A stretch of 64,000 nt of DNA, taken from positions 310,001-374,000 of the forward strand of contig JPHH03000025.1 in assembly GCA_000750105.3 (NCBI GenBank), in the 5' to 3' direction. The first letter of the stretch is position 1. Each line of letters begins with the position of its first letter. This DNA is from Tolypocladium sp. Sup5 PDA-1. Lineage: Eukaryota > Ascomycota > Sordariomycetes > Hypocreales > Ophiocordycipitaceae. Made by a program: the position numbers and the translations under genes. Below are positions 23,340 through 34,416 of the stretch, piece by piece. Below the pieces are notes generated by a model. That model did not search any database. It saw nothing but the letters and a program-made list of their open reading frames with translations, and was not told where the DNA came from.

Positions 23340-24939
23340 ATGACCAGCCCGCCGCCTCGTCGCTCCAGTTTCGGCATGTTGCTTCGTCGCAGCAAGAGCG
23401 GTGACTTCGGCAAGGGGGGGAAGAAGGCTCAGGCTCTTAGAGAGGCCGAGCAAGAGCGCCAGCGCCAGGCCGCTGCCTCGCGGATTCCCCCCAAGCTGCC
23501 CGAGTTTAACAACAACACCGAGCAGCTATCCAAGTCGTTTGGCCCCGAGCTGCAGTCCGACTCGGCGTACAGTCTCTCCTCGGGCCCTGCCGCACTCTCC
23601 AGCCGCGCTTCCGCAGAAGCACCTCGCAACTACGTCGCCGCCAACCACCCCCCCGTACCGCCGATTCCCTTCGACCCGTATGCGAGAACCGAGAGCATGA
23701 CGCACCGCGGGCGCTACAGCTATGCTAGCAGCGCCATCAGCTCCATCAACAGCCCTAGAAGGGTTCGTAGAAGAAAGGACCCGACGCCGTTCAAGTGAGT
23801 GCTCGCCCTCTGCTTCCCCCAAACTGTCCTGCTTTGTTGTCGCATGATGCTAACGCTCCCCTCCCAGCATCCTCATTGTCGGAACCCGCAGCGCGGGCAA
23901 GACGTCCTTTCTCGAGTTCCTGAAGACGGCGCTGGCCCTGCCCTCACACAAGCGTCCTACCAGGAAGCCCGATGACGACGACTTCAAGATTCCCGCGCCC
24001 GCTAGTGGCAACTTCGTCCCTCACTTCCTCGAGACCGAGATCGACGGCGAGCGCGTTGGACTGACCCTCTGGGACTCCGAGGGCCTCGAGAAGAACGTGG
24101 TCGACCTGCAGCTTAGAGAGATGTCGACCTTTGTCGAGAGCAAGTTTGACGAGACCTTTGCCGAAGAGATGAAAGTCGTGCGCTCGCCCGGAGTCCAGGA
24201 CACCCACATCCACGCCGTCTTCATGATTCTGGACCCTGCGCGCCTCGATCGCAACATTGCCGCCGCTCGAAGCCTGTCTGTCAATGGCTACCAGAACGGA
24301 AACAGAGCCACTCCTGGCTCACGAGTGGTTGGCGGACTTGACCAGGATCTGGACCTCCAGGTCCTGCGCACACTTCACGGCAAGACCACCGTCATCCCCG
24401 TCATTGCCAAGGCCGACACCATCACGACGAAGCACATGAACGTGCTCAAGAAGGCCGTCTGGGACAGCATTAAGAAGGCCAACCTGGATCCTCTCGAGGC
24501 TCTTGGTCTGGACGAGGACAATGACAGCTTGTCCGGCCGAATCGACGAAGAAGACGAGGACGAGTTGAACAACGAAGAGGCGGTCGAAGATGACGATAAG
24601 GCAGTCACCTCTCCGCCGGCATCCCCCAACTCGAAGCGGCTCTCGAGCCAATCGATCCGCAGACACAAGGCCCAAGAGGAAGCCAAAGAGGACGAGACGC
24701 CCTTCCTCCCGTTGTCCATCATCAGCCCCGACCTGTACGAACCGGGAGTCTTGGGGCGGCAGTTCCCGTGGGGCTTCGCCGACCCGTACAACGAGCAGCA
24801 CTGCGACTTCCAGCGCCTCAAGGAAGCCGTCTTCAGCGAGTGGCGTGCTGAGCTGCGCGAGGCAAGCCGCGACCAGTGGTATGAGGGCTGGCGAACGTAC
24901 AAATTGAAGCAGAGGAATGAACCGTACCGCCCTCGATAG
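23340..24939 (+). CDS. Septin-type GTPase, divergent (possibly AspE-like)
   Basis: Septins are GTP-binding proteins that assemble filaments at septa, hyphal tips and other cortex sites. Exons 23340-23794 and 23868-24939 give 508 residues. A basic, Ser/Pro-rich N-terminus (residues 1-150) precedes a P-loop GTRSAGKTS (G1). A switch region reads LTLWDSEGLE in place of the canonical DTPG, the G4-like motif is AKADT, and the septin-typical pattern PVIAKADTIT is present. A Lys/Glu/Asp-rich insertion (about residues 365-425) precedes the C-terminal block RQFPWGFADPYN, close to the septin unique element. There is no C-terminal coiled coil. The altered G3 and inserted segment set it apart from core septins; filamentous fungi have such a fifth septin class (AspE), and that assignment is tentative. 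Confidence 0.75.
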
Positions 24940-26174
24940 GCGACGCCGTGCGAAAAAAGGGGGTGAAACATGCACATGAGGCACCACGTTTCTTTCGGCC
25001 TCGCGTGCCACCGGCTTGGTGGACGACAAAAATTGCAACTTTTGCGCATTGAGTATGCGCCGGGGACTTTTTTCTAATTTACGTTTCTTGTGGACAAATA
25101 TCCCTTTCCCTTTTTTATACGGCCTGCGGCATACCCATCTTGTCTCTTTATCCGAAACCCCAACTTGGCGCTGGGGAGGGACGGGCTTTGAATTGCTGCT
25201 CGTGCCGGTCTCTTTGAATAGAGCACCGCTGAGCGGAGTCTTGGACTCGAATACCTCCTGGATGCATTCGCCAACTGTAGACACGTTGGTTTCAGCGTCT
25301 CTGCTCGAGCGTCTCTTGTTTACCGAAACATCACCGGCCGAGGAGTCTGGTCTGCATCTTGGCAGCCGCAACCTACGACTGGCCATCTCACTTTGAGACG
25401 ACGCCCCCTTTTCCCTTACGATTTTCTTTTTCTTATTACTTTTCGAGTCTCAAGCCTGGCTCTTGACCTCTGAAGCCCAAAAAATCACGGAAAATGGCGA
25501 TGGATAAACTCTGGTAAACTCTGGTCTGGACCACAATGGGGCAGTCTTCTTTCTTACGAAGGGCGGTTGAGGCTGCCTGCGGCGGGCGGCGGCGGCGATG
25601 GACGGCATGAATGTTCTGTCGTTGCTTCTGCTCCCTGCGAGGACGTGGAGGGCGTGCTCTGTGATGCGAGTATTGTGGAATCACTAAGGTCAGCCTGTAG
25701 AGTAGTTTCTGTGGGAGTCTTTGCTCTCCGAATTCGATTTGAGTGCTTCTTTTACCCTCTGGTCGGCAGTGACTGGTTTATGGTCTCCCGTGACGTGACG
25801 AATGAATGCCCAAGTTGTTGCATACATGACGGAGCAGAGCTAAGGCATGGCATCTGAGGAGGTGAGAACGGGGGCCTTTGACTAGCCCACTGGTCATTGA
25901 CATTATCTTGGATCGAGCACCCGTTTTGCGGAAGTTGAAGATCGATAAGGTAATAACTAATTATGTATGTAGACGTGCTTGCTCCCAACACTTCGAATCA
26001 CTGCGGGGCGTCGCCTTTGTAAATATCCGCGCGGTGCCGTAGAATCGCCAAAATAAAGGGTACGATGAAACAAAACATAGTAAAACGACAACACAGAGCG
26101 TTTCAAACAGGCCATTAAATAGAATCAACCGCCTGGCTGTCTTGGCTCAAGCAACCAGTGGCTTCCTAGCCGCA
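24940..26174. other. Convergent 3' region, septin / Taz1-like
   Basis: The two flanking genes end towards each other. The segment has more A/T than the genes around it (for example 25050-25120, 25420-25500 and 25940-26120). No gene is recognisable. Confidence 0.4.
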
Positions 26175-28336
26175 TCATGCCCTTGCCGCTGTATTGATCG
26201 GATTCCCGCGGTTGTCAATGTCAAGCTCCAGGCGCATGTGGTTCTTGCCCTTTCCCCGGACCTGGAGAACCTCCTTGGGGCCCAGGGCGACGTGATCAAA
26301 GCCCGGCGGCAGAATGGCATCCGACGACAGAAACTGGACCTTGAGATTGCGGGCCTTGTCGCGATAGGCCTGCTGATTGCGGGGATATTCGAATTTTTCG
26401 TTGTGCTTATTCTCAATGATAGACCACGACGCGTTGGTCTCGCAGACGAGCTCGATGAGGAGCACGATATCATCTTCGGACCAGGGCATCCGCGTCTGGG
26501 CCCCCTGGTATCCACGCTGTTGGATACGGGCGGCTGCGGAGGCGTCGGCGGTTTTGCGCCTGATGGCGCCAAGGTCAACCTGTGACGACATTCGCCGAGC
26601 AGGGGCCGAAGAGGACGGAGCAGCGCGGGCCTGGGATGGGTTTACGAAGGTCCTCTGCGAGGAAGACGGTTGTGGCTCTGGAGCTGAGACTCGATGGCGC
26701 TTTCTGGCAGCAAGAGCGGACTGAATGGCAGCCCCCTTGGTGTAGTCGACTGGCCGACCGTCCGTCTCAAACGACCCCTCCTCCTCATCGTCCTCTACTA
26801 TAACAGCATGCGCTCGCTTCGCCCTAGACATCGCGGGGTTTACCACATGATCGCGTGTTGGCGTTTCTGCTTCGAGCATTTGCCTGTCCGAGGAGAACGG
26901 GGCTGCGGGTGCATGCAGGGGTAGCACTTTTGGGTACCGTGCCGCTTGCTGCTGGTTCGATGGCGGGGCGTCGTTGTAGCTCTTGGTGGCCTTGTCAAGC
27001 TGCCTGACGGACTGGGTGTTCTCGAATAGACTGTTGAATGTTAACCGGAGCCACTACTATGAGGGTGGGACAGCGTCGAGAGGAGCCGAGCCGAGCGATG
27101 CCGATATACTTACGTCTTGTCCGTGTCGCCAGCGCGTACGATGGGGTGAGACTCAGGGCTGGAGGCGGATGTAGGCTCCGCAAAGTCTTCCTGGGCATCA
27201 TGATAGACAGCTTCTTGTAAGCTGGGGTATACATTCCGGATCCAATCTTCGAGCTCTTTGAGAAGCTCATCGAGGCGAAACATTTCCCTTAGAGGGCCCA
27301 CGCCGGATTTCGTCCTCCCGCCCGTGTAGAGCGCATGGGCTGTGGTAGAGCACAGGTTGGCGTCATCTTTCTCTTGCGGATCTCCCAGACTCCGGAACGG
27401 GCCGTTTGCAATTATCCCGTCAAAGTCCGCATCGTCGGTTGGTTCGCAGAAGACAGACGCAATTATTTGTGAGAGGTTTGTCTTGCTGCTCGACAGGGCT
27501 AATAATTCGATGGCGTAGCATGCTCGCACATTCACAACCATTTTGGGGGGTAGCCGGCCCCTTCCCAGAGGTGTAAAGAGAGTCGGGATGGCCGAGTCCA
27601 GTGCCTCGAGAAGTTCGAGCATGCCAGCACCGCCTCCGGCTCGAGTGTCTTGGATATAGCTGAGGGCAGAGACCAGGTTCGCCCTTGCAAAGACGTTGGC
27701 AGCTGACTTTTCCATCTCAGTGGAACGGTCAAAGTCTTCCAGCCAAGCCCCGTTGACAAAAGGCGAAGGGGCGTCTGGCTGTAGGTAATTCTTTTGGTGA
27801 TGAATAAAGGCCCTCTTTTTGACGTTGAGGATTGCGCGAAACTTCTTGTCACCATAGTCTCCGTTCGAGAGGCGCGTCATCAACTCGTCCGCTGCCCGTG
27901 CAAGATCCGGGAGTCCCTCGATCATGGTTTGTCGCATATCGTCTTCATCCGCCTCGCTACCATCGCCATCTTGTGGGGCAGAGCTGTGAGAGGATTGCGA
28001 CCGTGACAGTTCCTCGCCCTCCTCTTCCTCGTCCCCGTCCTCGTCCTCATCTTCGCTTTCATCCCCTCTCTTGGTTGGGATGCTTGCGACACTGACTGCC
28101 TTGCTAACCTTTGCGCCCCGGCGGGCAATGGCATCTCTTGAGAGTGACCCGCGTTTCGAATTGTTTGAGGCTGCATTTGCCGGAGAATCTCGCGAAGTCG
28201 AAGGGGCGTTGGAAGCAGTGGCAGAGGTGTTCTGGCCCGCTGTTTGACGGGTGCTGCGTGTGGCACTGAGCTCTCGGGATGCGCTTACACGAGACTCGGC
28301 TTCACGCTGGCGAGCTCCACGCTGGCGCGTCTCCAT
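26175..28336 (-). CDS. Taz1/TRF-like telomere-repeat-binding protein
   Basis: Exons 28336-27114 and 27030-26175 join to 692 residues. The start METRQRG heads a Ser/Ala-rich, then acidic region (DESEDEDEDGDEEEEGEEL). A helical middle region, about residues 130-400, could be a TRFH-like dimerisation domain; that is inference. Near the C-terminus, about 590-645, lies a Myb-type domain starting WSEDDIVLLIELV and ending in QQAYRDKARNLKV, which occupies the place of the telobox helix (LKDKWRN in TRF proteins; KxKAR in Taz1). This order, dimerisation region then one C-terminal telobox Myb, is that of Taz1 and TRF1/2, which bind double-stranded telomeric TTAGGG repeats and organise shelterin. A telomeric repeat pair lies 169 bp upstream of the start. 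The family call is moderate to good; a general Myb factor is the alternative. Confidence 0.7.
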
Positions 28337-28963
28337 GGTGAGATGTGATGACGAGCGGTGCAGTCTTTGATGGCAGCGGGCATGTGTTGATGAAATTTGC
28401 AGAGACCACAGATGGCGACGCAAGTCGCAGGGAAAGGAAAATACGGTTGGTTGTCAGGGCAAGGACGTTCAGCGTACACTCGTACCTATGAAGCTATGAT
28501 TTTTAACCCTAACCCTGGAAATGCACCTGATTGGTTGATTGGGGCCACGCTTGGGGCCCTCGCCGCGTCTAATGCAACACCTGAAAACCACTTGCAGTTA
28601 ATGAAGGAGCCAGACAACTGGCAGCGAATCAACGCGTCACAAGATTGGGGACCCGCCGTAAGGGTCCTTTAACCAGTAATTTTGTCACCCTACTTTTCAA
28701 AATACCTTGTCCTCAGCCCGGATTGGAAGGTATCCACAGCGTCGCCATCAGCCAGCGACCTTCGACATGTGAATGTCCATGCATGCAAACCAGCCGGGAC
28801 CATGGTGGGGAACCCGCGAAAGGGAGGTAGTACTCCTTGTAGATGTCCTGCATACGTGCTTCGTACGTAGATAGGGTGTCTTGGGTACAGAATGGCCGTG
28901 GAAGAAGCGGCATGGCGGCAGCTGTGGACAGGGCGCTGCACGCGCATGTGTCCGTGATGCTGT
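28337..28963. other. Upstream region of the Taz1-like gene
   Basis: The stretch separates two minus-strand genes and should hold the Taz1-like promoter and the 3' end of the DUF7704-like gene. Its only notable feature is the telomeric-repeat box at 28505-28516. Confidence 0.45.
28505..28516 (-). promoter_or_regulatory. Telobox: two telomeric repeats AACCCTAACCCT
   Basis: The plus strand reads AACCCTAACCCT, so the minus strand, on which the downstream gene lies, reads AGGGTTAGGGTT, two units of the TTAGGG telomere repeat. It stands 169 bp before the start codon of a gene whose product looks like a TTAGGG-binding protein. Teloboxes are known binding sites of Tbf1 and Teb1-type factors in fungal promoters; self-regulation here is inference. 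Confidence 0.6.
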
Positions 28964-29556
28964 TCATGCAGCCTTCTTCGCACTGGCGACGGCCGGCTTA
29001 TCGGGGCCAAAGACTCCCAGGAAATACGCAGAGCGCATCGAGAACAAAAAGACCTGTTGCATCCGTGAGCAAGAGCACCAGCACGGGCACAATGGCCTGC
29101 GTCATGTGGACCACCAACCGTCATGGCAATGTTGCCCCAGGCCATGGCGTTCCATTCAGAGGGGTTCATCATGCGCTCTCGTCCCAAGCCGTAGCAGCTG
29201 AAAGCAACATGTCCAATGTCGCCGATCCAGAGCGCAACGAGGTAGTTGCGCACAACCTTGACCTCGGAGGTGGTGAGCAGCACGGCCAGGCCGACGAGGC
29301 CCATGAGCAGATACAAGTTCCCCAGCTGCCAGGCCAGGACGATGGCGTTCTCGGTGACGAGCTGTGGGACCTTTTGAGGGACCTGCTCCGCGACGAACCA
29401 CGCGGGATCGCTGACGGCGCCGAGAAAGCCCGCGACGCTGTTCCGTTGAATTAGCTATCGCAAACGCGCGGGTCGGCAGCTCTCGGTGGCTCACAGCGAT
29501 ATGGGCTCGACAATGGTGAATGTCACCCGAGGGACGGTCGGAAGCGAGGCTGCCAT
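28964..29556 (-). CDS. Small four-helix membrane protein, DUF7704-like
   Basis: Exons 29556-29495, 29437-29119 and 29053-28964 join in frame to 156 residues. The start MAASLPTVPRVTFTIVEPIS and the following LVAGFLGAVSDPAWFV match a family of small fungal membrane proteins of unknown function that I know as DUF7704. Four hydrophobic segments are visible: the N-terminal one, NLYLLMGLVGLAVLLTT, NYLVALWIGDIGHVAFSC, and the last around IAMTVFLFSMRSAYFLGVFG. The C-terminus is short and basic (ASAKKAA). Both introns (57 and 65 nt) keep phase. No catalytic motif is seen and the role is unknown. Its promoter is shared with the Tay1-like gene to the right. Confidence 0.75.
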
Positions 29557-30293
29557 GACGCGGAAAACTGCCAACTGGCCAGAGCTCGCACGAGGGTCGT
29601 TGCGTCGAGGTGGCACGACAGAATTCGAGGGGGGGATCTAGGCTCGGCCGGTGAGGCCCGAAAGGAGGGAGCAGGACCGAAGCTACCTTGCTGCTCGGTG
29701 ATATTGCAGGCGCGTCTCCGTGTCTTTCTCTTCTGCCGTTGCATGTGCCTGACGTGTGCTTTAATTAGGCGCACGCACGCAGCACGGAGGAGGCGATACT
29801 GTCCGTACCGTCGCGACGCCGTGCCCCTCCTCTCCCGCGGCTCGCCGTCTCGTGCCCATCATGCAATCCAATCGCTCGTTCCTAGCGCCTGTCAGGAGGA
29901 GGTCAATGCCGGATAAAGCCGAATGCAGTGTTGATCTGTCAAGATGTTAGCGCTGTCTCGGCGCCGCCCCGCCAGCCACTAACAACTCCCTCAACCCACG
30001 CATGTGACTATCCGATTGCACGTGAAATCTGCTGCTGGCGTCTGCCGGCTACGGTACGTACCCGTACCTGCTCGTGAGACCACCGGCAGTCGCTCTTTAT
30101 GCGCCCACGTCCTTCACGGCCCAAGGCAAATCATAAAGTCCGCCCAAAACCCCGAGGATATTATGTCGAGACTTATTATCATCTGCTGTGCCTTTGCCTA
30201 CCCTCCTCCTCCTCCCCTTGCCTCCTTCTCCTTTCCTTGCTCGTTCCCCCATTGACCCGCACCAAATGCGCCAGCCCGACCGCATCGCGCAAG
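29557..30293. other. Divergent promoter, DUF7704-like / Tay1-like
   Basis: Both flanking genes start from this 0.7-kb region. The part 30180-30260 is pyrimidine-rich, typical just upstream of fungal start codons. An upstream ATG at 30266 opens a reading frame that overlaps the start of the next gene. Confidence 0.45.
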
Positions 30294-31997
30294 ATGGCTA
30301 CCATCGAGCCACGCCTAATACACCTGCTGAACGAGTCGACGACGCCTCAGATCCAGCACGCTGATCTCCCGCCGCTGTATGCGCTGCCGCTGCCCACCTC
30401 CTGCGACCGGCCGCTGCCTCCCCTCGAGCCGGACGCGAGCCACCGCACCGACCGATACGGAGCGGACGCAGTGGCCTTTGGCGCAACCAGCCTGCCGCTG
30501 TCGCTCCCGGGCGACGAGGCCCCTACCCCTTACCGGAAGGATGATGGGCGATGGGATGGGAGACACTCTGTCGGCTCGTCCGCGTACCCTTTGCGACTGC
30601 TCTTGGCCGACACAGACGCCGCAGAACCGTCCTCTCACTCCCATGCCAAGATCCTGAACGAGTCCACGGACGCATTCGACGATGCCTATAAGAAGAAGCG
30701 GGCTCGGAATCTCAACGTCAAGGATGACTTTGTCCAGCTGCCTCAGCCCATGAAGAAGCAAAAGGCCTCCCAGCAAGCGCTTGCCATGCCGCCCATCATC
30801 AACGGCCTACACGAGCCGCCGCCGCACGCCGCGCTGTTTCCCCCAATAGCGTCGAACTCTTTCAGCGAGAATGACGCCAGTCAGATGAAGCTGTTGCACG
30901 AATTCAACCGCGGTGCCGAGGACAGGGCCAACGCTGCGCCGTCCCCCGACGGGGACAAGAACTCAAACAAGGGCAGGAAGCGGGCCGCGAAACCCAGACG
31001 AAAGTGGTCAGAAGAAGAGACGAAGCATCTCCTCTTGGGCGTCAATCGGCATGGCGTTGGGAAATGGACAACCATTCTCGAGGACCCTGACTTCACCTTC
31101 AACGACCGCACCGCTGGGGACCTGAAGGACAGGTTCAGAACATGCTGTCCCGTGGAACTCCGCGGGCCCAGCAAGAGTGCTCAGCCCGATTCGCCACCTT
31201 CTCACCCGCGAGAGCCGAAACAGAAAGCCAAGAAGGGCATTCATTCCGAGAATATCCTCATCGAGGAAGACTCTCCGTCGCCACAGGACTCTACTGCGTG
31301 CCACCCACAGGATTCTGATGCGGCGCCAAAGCAGAAGAAGAGCCGTGCACATCGCAAGAAGATGGAGGATCTCGCCGAGCTAGGCATCCATGGCCCATTC
31401 AAGAAGTCTCTCAGGCGCGAGAGACGTCCTTTTACAGACCAGGATGATCGTGAAATCCTGGAAGGTCTTGACATTTACGGTCCCGCCTGGACCAAGATTC
31501 AACGAGATCCGCGCTTCCATCTCTCCAGCAGACAGCCTACGGATCTGAGAGACCGAGTGCGCAACAAGTACCCGGGCGTTTATCAGCGCATCGAGAAAGG
31601 CACGTTTCAAGCCAAGGACGAGAGCCGGGGCAACGATATCCTGGAGCCCTCGATCAACATGTCGATTGATGACTCGCTTAAGCGATCAAACGCTGCAGCG
31701 GGCAACCCTCGCATCAGCCACAGCAACTCCAAAGAGGAGCTACACGCGTGGCCACTGCAAATGATGGACTCCTCGAGCTATATCCATCCGCCACAACCCT
31801 TCGAGTTTGGTGAAGTGAATGCGCCTCACTTCATGGGTGGGGAGATGGATATCTCGAGACTTCTACTTGACGACTCGAGACTCTCTCAGATGCCTGCGCG
31901 ACACGGCATTGACGGAGTCTCGGGTCCATCATCCCCCTCAGGATATGCCTCCGAGCACCGACGGGGACGTAACGGGGGCCACACCGTGAAATGCTGA
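30294..31997 (+). CDS. Two-Myb telobox protein, Tay1/Teb1-like
   Basis: A single exon encodes 567 residues from ATG 30294. Two Myb domains of the telobox type are evident. The first, about residues 234-285, runs RRKWSEEETKHLLLGV, GKWTTIL, and ends AGDLKDRFRTCCP. The second, about 376-432, runs RRPFTDQDDREILEGL, PAWTKIQ, and ends TDLRDRVRNKYP. Both ends fit the telobox consensus DLKDKxRN. Tandem telobox Mybs are the signature of Yarrowia Tay1 and fission yeast Teb1, which bind TTAGGG repeats at telomeres or in promoters. A putative nuclear localisation signal, KKKRARNL, lies near residue 132. The N- and C-terminal regions look disordered. Binding to telomeres versus promoter teloboxes cannot be told from sequence. 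Confidence 0.82.
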   Translation: MATIEPRLIHLLNESTTPQIQHADLPPLYALPLPTSCDRPLPPLEPDASHRTDRYGADAVAFGATSLPLSLPGDEAPTPYRKDDGRWDGRHSVGSSAYPLRLLLADTDAAEPSSHSHAKILNESTDAFDDAYKKKRARNLNVKDDFVQLPQPMKKQKASQQALAMPPIINGLHEPPPHAALFPPIASNSFSENDASQMKLLHEFNRGAEDRANAAPSPDGDKNSNKGRKRAAKPRRKWSEEETKHLLLGVNRHGVGKWTTILEDPDFTFNDRTAGDLKDRFRTCCPVELRGPSKSAQPDSPPSHPREPKQKAKKGIHSENILIEEDSPSPQDSTACHPQDSDAAPKQKKSRAHRKKMEDLAELGIHGPFKKSLRRERRPFTDQDDREILEGLDIYGPAWTKIQRDPRFHLSSRQPTDLRDRVRNKYPGVYQRIEKGTFQAKDESRGNDILEPSINMSIDDSLKRSNAAAGNPRISHSNSKEELHAWPLQMMDSSSYIHPPQPFEFGEVNAPHFMGGEMDISRLLLDDSRLSQMPARHGIDGVSGPSSPSGYASEHRRGRNGGHTVKC

Positions 31998-32716
31998 AGA
32001 TGGATTCCACCGATACATTTTAGAGCGCTCGTTGGCGCCTTGTAATGAAGATTTGCTTTGGGCCTGGAGTTGGAAGGATTGGACTGGCGCAGGGACGGGA
32101 TGGTCGGCGCAGGGACGGTTGGGCCTTCGCAATGCCGCAATATGCAGTTGCCGTTGTTTGGCAGCTGCTGGCTTTTGGAAGAGACATATACCTGGGTTCT
32201 TGGAACACGGAGCTCGTTCTTGCGAAGATAGGGGGACAGCAGGAAGGGGAACTTGTTTGCGAGCAGCGATGCTCAACGTTGATACCACTCTGATAAATGA
32301 CCATGCACAAAGTTTATTCAACTACGTCCGCCACCTGCACATGCGATTTGAATGTACTCGTAGATACGGAGTACTACCAGAGTAACCATAACAGGGGTCG
32401 GCGTTCTCACATGCAAACCTGGGTGACGGGCCCAAGGCGACCCCTGTGGAGACCATGCACCAGATCGCCAAGAAGATCGCATGTGAAGGTCTTGGCAGGG
32501 ACTGGACCGGGATGCGGATCACGTGCCAAATCACCTGACACGCCAACTAAATTCGACCCACCGTGCTTGTGTAGGGCATGAGACCTCCCCACTGTTGACG
32601 CTAAACGAAGTGGAAAAAAAGTTGTGGCCCAGCATTTTGCAACCCTCGCTCCACGTCTCGCAGCCTCATTCTTCGACTTTTCCTCATCACCTCCAACACC
32701 ACAGCCAACCGTCAAC
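31998..32716. other. Intergenic region and rpS4 promoter
   Basis: Contains the 3' end of the Tay1-like gene, one TACGGAGTA motif at 32365-32373 and a C/T-rich rpS4 leader from about 32640. No gene seen. Confidence 0.4.
32365..32373. repeat. TACGGAGTA motif copy
   Basis: Intergenic copy of the recurrent 9-mer, embedded in a short stretch with further GTACT words. Confidence 0.6.
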
Positions 32717-33770
32717 ATGGCCCGAGGAATGTGAGTACAGCAGCTCCAAGGCTTCTCGAGCGCCTCGAACAGTCCAATTGCGCTCGGGAAGATCGAACAA
32801 CCTCCCAAGCGGTCGACACCCGACGACCTGAAGTACACCGTCGCTAACTTTTCTCGCAGCAAGAAGCACCAGAAGCGCCTCAGCGCGCCGTCGCACTGGC
32901 TGCTCGACAAGCTGTCCGGTGTCTACGCCCCCAAGCCGTCGGCCGGTCCTCACAAGCTCCGTGACTGCATGCCTCTGATCGTCTTCATCCGAAACCGCCT
33001 CAAGTATGCGCTCAACTACCGCGAGACCAAGGCCATCCTCATGCAGCGCTTGATCAAGGTCGATGGCAAGGTCCGCACCGACATGACCTACCCCACCGGC
33101 TTCATGGACGTCATCACCATCGAGAAGACCGGCGAGAACTTCCGCCTCGTTTACGACACCAAGGGCCGCTTCACCGTCCACCGAATCCAGACCGAGGAGG
33201 CCGAGTACAAGTTGGGCAAGGTCAAGCGTGTTCAGCTTGGTCGTGGTGGAATCCCATTCTTGGTCACGCACGATGCGAGAACGTGAGTTCTGTCAGACAT
33301 CATTCAGCCGTTGGATCAAGCTTTGGTAGATTCGCAGTCACCGGACGACGTGTCGATGGAGCTTTATTTGACGGCTGTATGTCCTCCCCCATGCACCCAA
33401 ATGCTAACCCTGTGTCTGCAGCATCCGCTACCCTGACCCCAACATCAAGGTCAACGACACTGTCAAGATTGACCTGTCCACCGGCAAGATCACCGACTTT
33501 ATCAAGTTCGACACTGGCGCCGTCGCCATGGTCACTGGTGGTCGTAACATGGGCCGTGTCGGTGTCATCACCCACCGTGAGCGCCACGACGGTGGCTTCA
33601 ACATCGTCCACATCAAGGACGCCATTGACAACAGCTTCGCCACCCGTGAGAGCAACGTTTTCGTCATTGGCCAGGACAAGCCCTGGGTCTCGCTGCCCAA
33701 GGGCAAGGGTGTCAAGCTCACTATTGCTGAGGAGCGTGACCGCCGTCGCAATGTTGCCGCGGGCCACTAA
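32717..33770 (+). CDS. RPS4: 40S ribosomal protein S4 (eS4)
   Basis: Exons 32717-32730 (only 14 nt, MARGI minus one base), 32860-33282 and 33422-33770 give 261 residues, the standard length of eS4. Family blocks are clear: KKHQKRLSAPSHWLLDKLSG, then RDCMPLIVFIRNRLKYA, TDMTYPTGFMDVI, and the KOW-like segment GGRNMGRVGVI. The C-terminus KGVKLTIAEERDRRR is also typical. The protein sits on the small subunit near the mRNA entry side. The tiny first exon followed by an intron is a common pattern for fungal ribosomal protein genes. I looked for a snoRNA in the 139-nt second intron and saw none that I could support. Confidence 0.97.
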
Positions 33771-34416
33771 GTGTGGCGACACGAGGAAAAGGCATGTGGA
33801 CTGGAGTCTCGGATTTGACGTTTTCTTTTTCAGGGCCTTGACTACCCTGGAGATAGCCAGCCATTGAGGCTAATGATCAAAGATAACAATTTGAACTAAA
33901 GCGAGACCTCTCGATGCCGACCAACATGTTCCCTCTGTGCTGATGAGCACGATCGCCACTACTATGCCACGTTGATGAGCACGATTTTCACCCCCTTCAG
34001 TACTGTGAACTACTTGGACTTGCTAGCCAACGACCACCTCTCCAGTCCTTGCCATACATCTTGTGTAGAACTTCCCCCTTGAGAGTTAGGGAGAGCGAAC
34101 CTGGGTCATGTTAAGAACGAACGGTGGATTGATCCCAGCAATTTTGAGGATAACTCAACTTGAAGGCTTGATTGAGGCAGACCCCCAAGCGCAAGTATCC
34201 AAATGTCATGATTGCTCAAACAAGGTATGTTTAGTAGGAAGGCAGAATTTTTTTACACAGGCTAGTATCTAAGAGACATTCGACGATTCACCATTCAAAG
34301 GCTACGCGATTGACAAGAGCTGCTACGAAGCAGTCACACAGCAGCAAATCCGAGCGCGTTTGATGCCACTCCCGTGGCCTCGACCTCGGTATCCATCTTT
34401 TTGCTGGCGCCCGGTT
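33771..34416. other. A/T-richer convergent region beside the peptide locus
   Basis: The 3' ends of rpS4 and of the first peptide gene meet here. From about 33880 to 34370 the composition is visibly more A/T-rich than in the housekeeping neighbours. No gene, repeat or peptide-gene remnant was recognised. Confidence 0.4.

Noticed and set aside
33283..33421. snoRNA in the second rpS4 intron
   Set aside because: No convincing C/D or H/ACA box set in the 139-nt intron.
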